A stretch of DNA of 25,553 bases. Source: an uncultured Opitutia bacterium. GTDB taxonomy: Bacteria; Verrucomicrobiota; Verrucomicrobiia; Opitutales; UBA953. The notes below the pieces were generated by a model. The model had not been told where the DNA came from, ran no database searches, and was given only the letters and a program-made list of their open reading frames with translations. The stretch is from the NCBI GenBank assembly GCA_937874455.1, contig CALNBE010000232.1, positions 1 to 25,553 on the forward strand. Direction: 5' to 3'. Shown piece after piece: positions 15,642 through 23,761 of this stretch. Within the stretch, counting starts at the first letter, position 1. Each line of letters starts with the position of its first letter. Position numbers and translations under genes: made by a program.

Positions 15642-16784
15642 TCAATGCTCTGGTGCGGGGAAGCAAAGGCTGACGCGGGTTCCCTTCCCAAGCTCGCTCT
15701 GGAGCTCGGTGAACCCGCCGGACTGGGCCGTGAAGCCAAACACTTGGCTCAAGCCCAGCCCGCTGCCCCTTCCAATGGGTTTGGTAGTGAAAAACGGTTC
15801 AAATACCCTGGCCTGCTGGTCCGCCTCAATCCCTGCACCGTCGTCTCGGACGCTCAAGCAGATGTAAGGGCTTTCACTGGCGTTGGGCAACGTAGGATCG
15901 CGGGTTTGCCGCGCAGAGGCCGTGATGAGGATCGTTCCGCCCTTCGGCATGGCATCGCGGCTGTTGCACACCAGGTTAAGGATTGCGGCCTCCAGCTGTG
16001 CTTTGTCCAGCGACAAGGTCGGAAGGCCTCGAGAAACCTCGACCGTCAATGCGATCGCGTCGCCGGCAGAGCGGCGCAGCAGCGCTTCGCATTCGGCCAT
16101 CAAGGCGGCCAAATCGACGGCCTCTGGCACCAGGGTTTGGCCCTTGCCAAAGGTCAGCAACTGCCGAGTCAGAAGGGCCCCGCGCTCAGCGGCTCGCTGC
16201 GCCGTGTCAATGAGCTTGGCCACGCCCCCGTCTTTGACCCGCAGGCTGATGAGGTCCAGGCAGTTGGCCACGATCGTCAACAGGTTGTTGAAATCATGGG
16301 CCAAGCCCAGCGTGAACTTACCGATGGCCTCCATCTTCTGCGCCTGCAGGAGATCGCGCTGGGCTTGGAGCAGCTGCTCCTGCGCTTCGTGGCGCTCGGT
16401 GATGTCGCGGGTGATTTTGGCAAACCCCACCAGTTCCCCGTCTTCCCAGATGGGGTCTATCACCACACTGGCGCGAAAGCGCGTTCCGTCTTGGCGCAAC
16501 CGCCAGCCTTCGGCGACATAGCGCCCCTCCAAGGCCGCGGTCCGCAGGTTTCGCTCTGGTAGGCCGGCTTGGGCCTCCTCGGGCAGGTAGAAGCGGGAAA
16601 AGTTGGTGCCGACCACGTCGGCAGCCTGGTAGCCCTTGATTCGTTGCCCACCCGGGTTCCAGGTCTGGATCACCCCGCTGGGGTCGAGCATGTATAGGGC
16701 GTAGTCGGTGACGGAGTTCACCAGCAGGGCAAACTGCCGGCTCTCGTCCCTCAAATCGGTTTTCGCTTTCGCTGGTTGGTTCAT
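15642..16784 (-). CDS. PAS-domain sensor histidine kinase
   Basis: The 380-residue kinase has no membrane segment. A PAS domain spans about residues 18-130 (YALYMLDPSGVIQTWNPGGQ, then FAKITRDITERHEAQEQL at its end), followed by a coiled-coil linker and the H box GLAHDFNNLLT with H163. The ATPase part shows the N box (NLVCNSRDAM, about 270-279), the G1 box DDGAGI (314-319), the F box FEPFFTTKP and the G2 box GSGLGLS (340-346), so all catalytic motifs are intact. The HDFNN type of H box is common in kinases paired with stand-alone receivers. AGAGGA precedes the ATG at 16784. It is coupled to the receiver gene at 15278-15640 and divergent from a second receiver. Confidence 0.9.
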   Translation of the reverse strand: MNQPAKAKTDLRDESRQFALLVNSVTDYALYMLDPSGVIQTWNPGGQRIKGYQAADVVGTNFSRFYLPEEAQAGLPERNLRTAALEGRYVAEGWRLRQDGTRFRASVVIDPIWEDGELVGFAKITRDITERHEAQEQLLQAQRDLLQAQKMEAIGKFTLGLAHDFNNLLTIVANCLDLISLRVKDGGVAKLIDTAQRAAERGALLTRQLLTFGKGQTLVPEAVDLAALMAECEALLRRSAGDAIALTVEVSRGLPTLSLDKAQLEAAILNLVCNSRDAMPKGGTILITASARQTRDPTLPNASESPYICLSVRDDGAGIEADQQARVFEPFFTTKPIGRGSGLGLSQVFGFTAQSGGFTELQSELGKGTRVSLCFPAPEH

Positions 16785-16906
16785 GGGTCATCCTCTCGGC
16801 AGGGCCACCGAAGGGCGACAGAGTGCGCAGTGTAGAAGAGCGACGGCCGTCATCCTTTTACGCCCTCTTCACAAATCGGGCGAGCCCTCGGGCCACACTG
16901 TTCAAT

Positions 16907-16921
16907 CGTGGCACAACCACG
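16907..16921. promoter_or_regulatory. inverted repeat, possible operator
   Basis: CGTGG and CCACG flank the 5-base spacer CACAA in the 161-base region between the divergent kinase and receiver genes, 25 bases before the receiver ATG. It could bind a dimeric regulator. No protein partner is indicated. Confidence 0.25.
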
Positions 16922-16945
16922 CAGAGCGCTTGTAGGGAGAAAGTC

Positions 16946-17323
16946 ATGGGATTGGACGGCAAAGCAGTAAGGGTTCTTCTTGTAGAGGACGAACCCACCC
17001 TCATGATGGTCTTGGAGCAGGCCATTGCCCAAGTCGGCTACGACGTCTCCAAGACGGCGGAAGACTTGCCCACAGCCTTGGCATGCGCCGAGGAAGCCGC
17101 TTTCGATGTGGCGGTGCTGGACGTCAACTTGAACGGGGTCGAGTCTTACCCCGTGGCCGATCGCTTGGTCGAGTTGGGGGTGCCGTTCCTGTTTACGACC
17201 GGTCTTGGGGCCAACCGGCTGCCCGAACGCTTCAAAGGCACGCCCTTCCTTGAAAAGCCTTTTCGCCTGAAAGAGATCGCCGCCGCCCTCCAGTCCCTTC
17301 GCCAGGAACTGGAGGTTCACTGA
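16946..17323 (+). CDS. single-domain response regulator (CheY-like)
   Basis: This 125-residue receiver has E14-D15 in the acidic pocket (LLVEDEPTL), D59 as acceptor (VAVLDVNLNG), T84/T85 (FLFTTGLG) and K104 (FLEKPFRL). The NLNGxxxYPVAxxL pattern is typical of stand-alone receivers paired with HWE or HDFNN-type kinases. ATG 16946 has AGGGAGA five bases upstream; longer frames lack a ribosome site. The gene is divergent from the PAS kinase and is closed by a strong terminator, so it is probably a one-gene transcript. It may share the kinase with the receiver at 15278-15640. Confidence 0.88.
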   Translation: MGLDGKAVRVLLVEDEPTLMMVLEQAIAQVGYDVSKTAEDLPTALACAEEAAFDVAVLDVNLNGVESYPVADRLVELGVPFLFTTGLGANRLPERFKGTPFLEKPFRLKEIAAALQSLRQELEVH

Positions 17324-17345
17324 GTTTCCGGACCTAGCACCGGTC

Positions 17346-17368
17346 GGGACCTTCGGGTCCCTTTTTTT
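17346..17368 (+). terminator. intrinsic terminator of the response-regulator gene
   Basis: GGGACC, the stable TTCG tetraloop and GGTCCC form a perfect 6-bp stem at 17346-17361, followed by seven T. The T-run overlaps the stop codon of the convergent gene at 17367, so the two genes end within two bases of each other's signals. Confidence 0.93.
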
Positions 17369-19136
17369 ATTTCAGCGGGGCGGCGGTCTGCTGGTAGGTG
17401 CCCACGGTCTCGCTCACGCCCAGGATGTGGTCCTTCGCGGCCTTCAGCACCTCGTCCCGCGTCGCGCCAGCCTTTAAATCAAGCACGGTGTCCAAGGCCA
17501 ACAGCTGGAAATGGTAATGGTGCGGTGGATCCTCGACCGGCGGTTTAGGGCCAAAGTAGCCTACCGAGCCTCGGCTGTTGGCCCCCTGCAGCATTCCCTC
17601 CGGTTTCAGCAGCCGTGGATCGACGGGCAGGCCCTCCCGCAGTGATTGTGTGGTGGCTGGGATGTTGTAGGCCACCCAGTGAACAAAGGGCTTGACGTTG
17701 GCCGCGTCCGGGTCCTCCATGATCAGCGCATAAGACTTGGCACCAGGCACCGGGCTCCACGAAAGAGCGGGCGATGCATCGTCGTGATACGCGCTGAAGC
17801 GGGGAGGCAACGCTTGGCCCGAGGGGAACGACGGGGAGCGGAACTGGAACGCGGCGGCGTTGCCGATCCGATCCTTGGCCAACGGGACCCCCGAGCCTTG
17901 ATTGACTTGGGCCATCAAGGGCCCGCTAGGCACTGCCGCCGCGGGGGAGGCGGACGCTTGGCCCTGGCCGTAAGTCACACGGTAGATGACGCCGTTGGCA
18001 TCGTCGCCAACCAGCAGGGCCCCCCCCTTGGTCATCGCCAGACCGACGGACCGTGCGATGTGCGCTTGGCCGTTGTCGACCAGGAAGCCGGTCAAGAAGG
18101 GCTCAAACCCGACCGGCTCGCCGGCGTCGAAACGAACCCGCACCACCTCGTAGCCCGACGCAGGCTTGCGGTTCCAGGAACCGCGCATCGTCACGAAGGC
18201 GTCCCCCCGGTAAGCTGCCGGAAACTGCTGGCCGGTGTAGAACAGCATCTGCATGGGGGCCGCGTGGGCTGTGTAGCCGAGCACCATGGGCTCGCTTGTC
18301 GCCGCCCATTGCTGTTTGCTGATCTGCCCTGGCGGTGTGCTCTGGGGATTCACCCCGTCCTTGCCCCAGATGTGGGGCCAACCATACTTCTTTCCTTTCT
18401 GAATGCGGTTGAGCTCCTCGGGCTGCTCATCGTTGCCCAAGTAGTCAATGCCGTGATCCATCCCCCACAGCTCCCCCGTTTTGGGGTCCCAAGCAAAGCC
18501 GATGGTGTTCCGCAAGCCACTGGCGAAGATGGAACGGCTCTTGCCATCCGGCGAGGACCTCAGCAGCGCCGCATGCTCGGGATTGGTCTCGTTGCACGCG
18601 TTACAGGACGAGCCCACGCTGATGTAGAGCATCCCATCGGGGCCAAAGGCCAGCGTGCGGTTGGGGTGCTGACCGCCATCGGGCAGGTCGTTGATGATCC
18701 GTCCCTCGGGACCCAACGTGCCGTCCGGGTGTATGGGGGCGCGATACACGTCGTTGGCCGTGGCGACATACAGCTGCCCGTTGGCGATGGCCAGCCCGTG
18801 CGCTCCTGGACGTGAGAAGACCACCTTCGGTTCGGCGTCCAAGGCTCCGTCTTCATTGGCATCCTCCAGCAACAGCACGTCGCCTTGATCTCGACGTGAG
18901 ACATAAATCCGCCCGTCTGGTGCCACGGCGATGATCCGGGGATTCTGAAGGCCTTGCGCAAGGGGACGCACTTGGAAGCCGCTGGGCACCTTCAGGGCCT
19001 GAACGCGCTCGGGCGTCGCATCTACCTTGGCGGGTTTGAACGTATGGACGTTGGCTTGGACGTCGGTTCCGTCCCCCTGCTGAGCCAAGGCGAGGGAGGG
19101 GGCCAAGAAGACGAGCAAAAGCGCGGAACGGGTCAT
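17367..19136 (-). CDS. secreted glucose/sorbosone dehydrogenase-like protein fused to a PEBP (YbhB/YbcL) domain
   Basis: The product has 589 residues from ATG 19136, with a signal peptide (MTRSALLLVFLAPSLALAQ). Residues about 45-420 are a six-bladed propeller of the PQQ-dependent sugar (L-sorbosone) dehydrogenase type: GLQNPRIIAVAPDGRIYVS, GHHG-like GQHPNRTLAFGPDG, SVGSSCNACNETNPEH, GLRNTIGFAWDPKTGELWGMDHG and ELNRIQKGKKYGWP. A short Ala/Pro/Ser linker leads to a PEBP domain (about 440-589) with DPDAANVKPFVHWVAYNIP and HHYHFQLLALD. The start could also be ATG 19169, which gives an 11-residue longer n-region; neither has a good ribosome site. It should act in the periplasm on an aldose or similar substrate. 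Divergent from the DUF892 gene. Confidence 0.85.
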   Translation of the reverse strand: MTRSALLLVFLAPSLALAQQGDGTDVQANVHTFKPAKVDATPERVQALKVPSGFQVRPLAQGLQNPRIIAVAPDGRIYVSRRDQGDVLLLEDANEDGALDAEPKVVFSRPGAHGLAIANGQLYVATANDVYRAPIHPDGTLGPEGRIINDLPDGGQHPNRTLAFGPDGMLYISVGSSCNACNETNPEHAALLRSSPDGKSRSIFASGLRNTIGFAWDPKTGELWGMDHGIDYLGNDEQPEELNRIQKGKKYGWPHIWGKDGVNPQSTPPGQISKQQWAATSEPMVLGYTAHAAPMQMLFYTGQQFPAAYRGDAFVTMRGSWNRKPASGYEVVRVRFDAGEPVGFEPFLTGFLVDNGQAHIARSVGLAMTKGGALLVGDDANGVIYRVTYGQGQASASPAAAVPSGPLMAQVNQGSGVPLAKDRIGNAAAFQFRSPSFPSGQALPPRFSAYHDDASPALSWSPVPGAKSYALIMEDPDAANVKPFVHWVAYNIPATTQSLREGLPVDPRLLKPEGMLQGANSRGSVGYFGPKPPVEDPPHHYHFQLLALDTVLDLKAGATRDEVLKAAKDHILGVSETVGTYQQTAAPLK

Positions 19137-19362
19137 GAGGATGGCCTGGCGCTGAGGAGCGTTCAGCATCGGGCGGGAGCGGTCAATGGGCTGCGAATGC
19201 GTTGCATGCGCGCCGTTCACCACGAAGGCCATCGATCGCCAGGCCCACACATCGCCGGTCTCGGACGCTCCGGCGTTCGCCAAGCCTTCACTCGGGGATC
19301 GCTTGATCCGCATCCCAGCCTCGATACGGTAAGGCTTCGCCCGACACGAGAGGAGGACATCC

Positions 19363-19872
19363 ATGGCAGAGCTCAAAGAGAACCTGTTGGACTGGCTGCG
19401 CGACGCACACGCGATGGAACAGCAAGCCGAAACCATGCTGAAGGGGCAGGCTTCGCGGATCGAGCACTACCCAGTGCTGAAGGCGCGCATTGAAGAGCAC
19501 ATTCAGGAAACCATTGGCCAGCGCGAACGGCTGGAAGGGTGCATCAAGCGCTTGGGCGGCTCGCCGTCGACCCTCAAGGACGTGATGGGCAAGATGGCAG
19601 CCTTCGGTCAGGCCGTCGGCGGCATGACGGCCTCCGACGAGATCGTCAAAGGCGCGATGGCCGGTTACGTCTTCGAGCATTTCGAGATCGCCTCCTACAC
19701 GGCCCTGATCGCCGCAGCGAAGACGGTGGGCGATACAGAAACGGCCCGGATCTGCGAAGAAATCCTCGTGCAGGAAGAGGCGATGGCCGACTGGCTGGCG
19801 GCCCACCTGCCCGAGGTGACCGAGGAGTTCATGGTGCGCGATGCCACCCCGGGCGTCGAAGCCAAAAAGTAA
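19363..19872 (+). CDS. ferritin-like DUF892 (YciE/YciF-type) stress protein
   Basis: The 169-residue protein matches the DUF892 family, a four-helix ferritin-like bundle. Typical features are LLDWLRDAHAMEQQAE at the start, IEEHIQETIGQRERLEGCIKRLGG, the DEIVKGAMAGYVFEHFEIASYTALI helix and CEEILVQEEAMADWLAAHLPEVT. Repeated E-x-x-H pairs could bind metal. GAGAGGAGGAC precedes the ATG. Members are linked to general stress, desiccation and oxidative stress in enteric and other bacteria. It lies 84 bases ahead of the ku gene with a GC-rich hairpin between, and shares a 226-base divergent promoter region with the sugar-dehydrogenase fusion. Confidence 0.88.
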   Translation: MAELKENLLDWLRDAHAMEQQAETMLKGQASRIEHYPVLKARIEEHIQETIGQRERLEGCIKRLGGSPSTLKDVMGKMAAFGQAVGGMTASDEIVKGAMAGYVFEHFEIASYTALIAAAKTVGDTETARICEEILVQEEAMADWLAAHLPEVTEEFMVRDATPGVEAKK

Positions 19873-19881
19873 CCGCTGCGC

Positions 19882-19913
19882 CGCGCCGGCCGGGTTCACG
19901 CCCGGCCGACGCG
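19882..19913. other. GC-rich stem-loop between the DUF892 gene and ku
   Basis: GGCCGGG (19888-19894), loop TTCACG and CCCGGCC (19901-19907) form a perfect stem, extended by C19887-G19908 and, after a mismatch, GCG/CGC. There is no T-run, so it may be a transcript-end or stabilising hairpin rather than a classical terminator. Confidence 0.5.
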
Positions 19914-19956
19914 GGCGGGCCTACAACGAAAGGCCCTAGGATTGGAGGCGGCTGGC

Positions 19957-20901
19957 ATGCCCAGGCCCATCTGGAGTGGTTCGTTGTCCTTCGGGCTGCT
20001 CAACGTTCCTGTGTCCCTCATGTCCGGCGAGCGTCGCATGGATCTGAGCTTTCGCATGTTGGACGCACGAAACAAAAAGCCCATTCGCTACGAGCGGGTC
20101 AACGCCGAAACCGGCGAAGAAGTGCCTTGGAAGGACATCGTCAAAGCCTTCGAATACGACAAGGGCAGCTACGTCGTCATAGAGAAAGAAGACATCGCCG
20201 CGGCCGCCCCCGAGACGCACGAATCCATCGACGTGGAGGCGTTTGTCGACGCCGAGAGCATCGGGCTGAGGTTCTTCGAAAAACCCTACATTTTGGTGCC
20301 CGGCAAGAAGGCCGAAAAAGGCTATGTCCTGCTCCGAGAGACCCTGAAGGAAACCGGCAAGGTGGGCATCGCCAGGGTGGTCATCCGCACGCGCGAATAC
20401 ATTTGCGCGGTGATGCCCGAAGGCGATGCGTTGATCATGATCCTGCTTCGCTACCCGCAGGAGTTGGTGGCTCCGGACGAATACAAACTGCCGCAGGGTG
20501 GGGCGTCGGACTACCGGGTTGCGCCCAAAGAGCTCGAAATGGCCAAGCAGCTGATTGAGAGCATGACCTCTGACTGGGAGCCGGACAGCTACCAGGACGA
20601 GTTCCGCGAGCGCCTGTCCGACATCATCAAGAAGCGGGTCAAGCAGGCCGGTGCCACGACGACGTTTGAGGAACCGGAGCACCGCGAGGACTCGGCGACC
20701 AACGTGGTGGATTTTATGGCCTTGCTCCAAAAGAGCTTGGAGACCAACAAGCGCACCCCGGCGAAGGCAACGCCGGTGAAGACCGCCTCCAAGCCCTCCA
20801 CCAAAGACAGCAAGCCTGCCAAGAAGGCCGCCGTTAAGAAGGCCCCAGCAAAGAAAGCCGCAAAGAAGTCCCCCGCCAGGAAGGCTCGAAAGAGCGCCTG
20901 A
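19957..20901 (+). CDS. ku: non-homologous end-joining protein Ku
   Basis: The 314-residue bacterial Ku forms a homodimeric ring on DNA double-strand ends and recruits LigD. The family start MPRPIWSGSLSFGLLNVPV defines ATG 19957, with GGAGG eight bases upstream (a TTG at 19942 would add five residues). Core Ku features include RYERVNAETGEEVPWKDIVKAFEYDKGSYVV, then KPYILVPGKKAEKGYVLLRE and MAKQLIESMTSDWEPDSYQDEFRERL. The last 50 or so residues are a Lys/Ala/Pro tail (KPAKKAAVKKAPAKKAAKKS) like histone H1; extended basic tails of bacterial Ku are known to contribute to DNA binding. It is the first gene of a ku-DUF3606-ligD operon. Confidence 0.95.
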   Translation: MPRPIWSGSLSFGLLNVPVSLMSGERRMDLSFRMLDARNKKPIRYERVNAETGEEVPWKDIVKAFEYDKGSYVVIEKEDIAAAAPETHESIDVEAFVDAESIGLRFFEKPYILVPGKKAEKGYVLLRETLKETGKVGIARVVIRTREYICAVMPEGDALIMILLRYPQELVAPDEYKLPQGGASDYRVAPKELEMAKQLIESMTSDWEPDSYQDEFRERLSDIIKKRVKQAGATTTFEEPEHREDSATNVVDFMALLQKSLETNKRTPAKATPVKTASKPSTKDSKPAKKAAVKKAPAKKAAKKSPARKARKSA

Positions 20902-20919
20902 TCACCCAAGGAGAATCCC

Positions 20920-21096
20920 ATGAGCGACGACAAGAAGAACACCGGCAGCCCGGACCGCGACCGCATCAACGTCAACGAAGACTACGAGCTCCAGTATTGG
21001 ACCAAGGCGCTGGGCGTGTCCGCCGACGAGCTCCGGGCCGCCGTCAAAGCCGTGGGCCCCACCGCTGCGGCCGTTCGCAAGCACCTGGGCAAGTAA
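20920..21096 (+). CDS. DUF3606 small protein
   Basis: This 58-residue gene lies between ku and ligD. The protein starts MSDDKKNTGSPDRDRINVNE and continues with YELQYWTKALGVSADELRAAVKAVG, which is the DUF3606 signature: a D-R-x-R-I-N-V-x-E-x-Y-E-L block, a Trp, then a helix-turn-helix-like LGVSxxxLxxAVKxVG. AAGGAGA is five bases before the ATG. It begins 18 bases after the ku stop and ends 12 bases before ligD, so all three are probably co-transcribed. The function of DUF3606 is unknown; the operon position suggests a link to end joining or DNA binding. Confidence 0.85.
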   Translation: MSDDKKNTGSPDRDRINVNEDYELQYWTKALGVSADELRAAVKAVGPTAAAVRKHLGK

Positions 21097-21108
21097 CGAG
21101 GAGCCGTC

Positions 21109-23655
21109 ATGTCCTTGGTCGAATACCGCCGTAAGCGCCGCTTTGACCAGACCAAGGAGCCCGAACCCGGCAAAGCGCTGCCAAAAGGGCAGCGCGCCAT
21201 TTTCGTGGTGCAGCTCCACCACGCCAGCCGCCGACACTACGACTTCCGCTTGCAAGTCGGCGACGCCCTGAAGAGTTGGGCGGTGCCGAAGGGGCCCAGC
21301 TACGACCCCAAGGTCAAACGAATGGCGGTGGAAGTGGAAGACCATCCCGTCGACTACGCCAGCTTCGAAGGCGAGATCCCCAAGGGGCAATACGGCGGTG
21401 GGCACGTGGCCCAGTTTGATCACGGCGTTTGGGCCACCCAAGGAGACCCAGAGGCACAACTTGCCAAGGGTCACCTGCGATTCGAGCTTTTCGGCACCAA
21501 GCTCAAAGGCGGCTGGCATTTGGTCCGGTCCGGCAAACCGGCCCGTCAGCCGCAGTGGCTGTTGTTCAAGGACGACGATGCGTATGCGAGCGATCTGGAA
21601 GCGGACGATATGCTCGCCGATGTGTCGGCGGCCCCAACGACAGACATCAAGAGAGCCGGCGGCGGTAAAGCCGACAAGAAGAAGCTCAAAGCCCTCCCTG
21701 CAAAGCGTGCGCGACGGAAGAACTGGGCCAAGAAGGCGTTGGTCCTCCCCAAAGCGAAAGAGGCGGCTCCGCCTTCCGGCCCCTTCGAGCCCCAGTTGGC
21801 CAAGCTGGGGGACGCCCCACCGCAGGGCGACCAATGGGTCCATGAGATCAAGTGGGACGGGTATCGGATCCTGGCAACGGTCGCCGATGGGGCCGTCCGG
21901 CTCTGGTCCCGCAACGCGTTGGAGTGGACCGACAAGATCCCCGAGATACGCGACGCCGTGGCGGCGTTGGGCCTTACCTCTGCTGCCTTGGATGGCGAGC
22001 TCATCGCCGGATCGGGCACCAAGGAGGACTTCAACCTGCTCCAGGCGACATTGTCCGGGGAGCGGCAAGGCGCGCTGGCCTACGCGCTCTTCGACCTGCT
22101 GCACCTCGATGGCGTGGACGTGGCCGCAGCACCTCTGTTGGAGCGCAAGGCGCTCCTGCAGGAGCTGCTGGAGGGCCAAGCCGGCCATTTGGCCTTCAGC
22201 TCTCACGTCCAAGGCGACGGCAACGAGGCCTACCGCCTGGCTGGCGAACAGCACTTCGAAGGTATCATTTCCAAGCGCGCCGATCGCGGCTACCACACCG
22301 GCCGCAGCGACGACTGGCGCAAGACGAAGCAGCTGGCCAGCGATGAGTTCGCCGTGGTGGGCTATACGGCCCCCAAAGGAAGCCGCAGCGGCTTTGGCTC
22401 GCTCCTTCTGGCCAAACCTGATCCCGAACACGGTTGGCTCTACGTGGGCCGGGTGGGCACCGGGTTCTCCGACGCGTTGATCAAGGACGTGAGCAAGAGG
22501 ATCCAAGGGGGAGGCAAGAAGCCGACGGCCTACGTGCCCACCGAGGACACCGATCTTCGCTCTGCCACGTGGTTCGAGCCGCGCTTCGTGGTGGAGGTGT
22601 TCTATCGCGGCATCGGGGGGCAGCAACTGCTGCGCCAAGCCTCCTTGAAAGCCGTGCGGGCCGACAAGGAAGTGAATGATTTGGCGGATTCGGATCGCGC
22701 CGCCCCGGCGAAACCGGCCCGTGGCAAACGGGCATCGGCGGCGTCTTCTGCCCGCAAGACCGCCGCAACGCCTCAAGTCGAACGCGTGCCCCCCAAACTG
22801 TCCTCCCCGAGCAAGGTCCTTTTCCCTGGCGACGGCTATACGAAGCAAGACGTTTGGGATTACTACTCGGCAGTGATGGATCACCTGCTGCCCGAGGTGA
22901 TCAACCGGCCCTTGTCGATCATTCGCTGTCCCGCCGGCACTGGCAAGCCTTGCTTCTTCCAAAAGCACCACACCGCCGGGCTGGAGCTGGTGGACTCGGT
23001 CAAGCTGAAGGAGGACAGCGGCATCAACGCCCACTACCTCGTAGTGCGCGACGCGGCCAGCTTGCTGGAGCTGGTCCAGTTCAATGCCCTGGAGTTCCAT
23101 CCGTGGGGAAGCCACGCGGAGGAGCCTGACCGTGCCGACCGGGTGGTATTCGATCTAGACCCCGGCCCAGATGTGCCTTTCGCGGAGGTAAAAAAGGCTG
23201 CCACTGATATCCGGAAGCTTCTGGCCCAACTAGAGCTGGAGTCCTTCCTGCGGGTATCCGGAGGCAAGGGCCTTCATGTCGTGGTGCCCTTGAATCCCGG
23301 GTGCGACTGGGACCTGACCAAGCGCTTCGCCAAAGGCTTCGCCGACGCGTTGGCGCAGTCCGAACCGCAGCGCTTCCTGGCCACCGCCACCAAAGCCCTT
23401 CGAAACAAGCGGATCTTTGTCGACTACCTGCGTAACGGTCGAGGTGCCACCGCAGTGGCGTCGTATTCCCTGCGGGGTAGACCGGGCGCGCCTGTCGCGA
23501 TGCCTCTGGCGTGGAGCGAGCTGCCAAACCTCAAACGGGCTGACGCGTTCACGATCAAGGACGTGCCGGGCAAGCTGAAACGTCGCCGCAAGGATCCCTG
23601 GGACGGCATCGATGCGTTGAAGCAGAACTTGTCGAAATGGGCCCGAAACGACTAA
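21109..23655 (+). CDS. ligD: multifunctional DNA ligase D (LigD)
   Basis: The 848-residue enzyme repairs double-strand breaks with Ku. Domain order is phosphoesterase, ligase, polymerase, as in Pseudomonas (mycobacterial LigD has the polymerase first). The phosphoesterase has LHHASRRHYDFRL (H37, H38, H43, D45). The ligase nucleotidyl-transferase motif is HEIKWDGYRI with K248 as the AMP-accepting lysine, followed by LDGELI and, later, FEGIISKRADRGYHTGRSDDW and KTKQL. The polymerase/primase domain (about 560-848) has the metal-binding DLDPGPD (D682, D684) and SGGKGLHVVVPL. Basic Ala/Lys linkers join the domains. GAGGAG lies upstream of ATG 21109. All visible active-site residues are intact. Confidence 0.97.
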   Translation: MSLVEYRRKRRFDQTKEPEPGKALPKGQRAIFVVQLHHASRRHYDFRLQVGDALKSWAVPKGPSYDPKVKRMAVEVEDHPVDYASFEGEIPKGQYGGGHVAQFDHGVWATQGDPEAQLAKGHLRFELFGTKLKGGWHLVRSGKPARQPQWLLFKDDDAYASDLEADDMLADVSAAPTTDIKRAGGGKADKKKLKALPAKRARRKNWAKKALVLPKAKEAAPPSGPFEPQLAKLGDAPPQGDQWVHEIKWDGYRILATVADGAVRLWSRNALEWTDKIPEIRDAVAALGLTSAALDGELIAGSGTKEDFNLLQATLSGERQGALAYALFDLLHLDGVDVAAAPLLERKALLQELLEGQAGHLAFSSHVQGDGNEAYRLAGEQHFEGIISKRADRGYHTGRSDDWRKTKQLASDEFAVVGYTAPKGSRSGFGSLLLAKPDPEHGWLYVGRVGTGFSDALIKDVSKRIQGGGKKPTAYVPTEDTDLRSATWFEPRFVVEVFYRGIGGQQLLRQASLKAVRADKEVNDLADSDRAAPAKPARGKRASAASSARKTAATPQVERVPPKLSSPSKVLFPGDGYTKQDVWDYYSAVMDHLLPEVINRPLSIIRCPAGTGKPCFFQKHHTAGLELVDSVKLKEDSGINAHYLVVRDAASLLELVQFNALEFHPWGSHAEEPDRADRVVFDLDPGPDVPFAEVKKAATDIRKLLAQLELESFLRVSGGKGLHVVVPLNPGCDWDLTKRFAKGFADALAQSEPQRFLATATKALRNKRIFVDYLRNGRGATAVASYSLRGRPGAPVAMPLAWSELPNLKRADAFTIKDVPGKLKRRRKDPWDGIDALKQNLSKWARND

Positions 23656-23761
23656 CCGCTATCCCCGCGGTCGTGTCCGAGCCTAGACGGGCAGACGCGA
23701 GCGTCGTTGGCAGCTGCCGAGCACGTGATGAGCACGCGGGCTTGATGCCGGCTCCTGTCCA

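Noticed and set aside
20902..23115. Minus-strand open frame of 737 codons opposite ligD
   Set aside because: LigD on the other strand is unmistakable, and the minus frame has only low-complexity composition.
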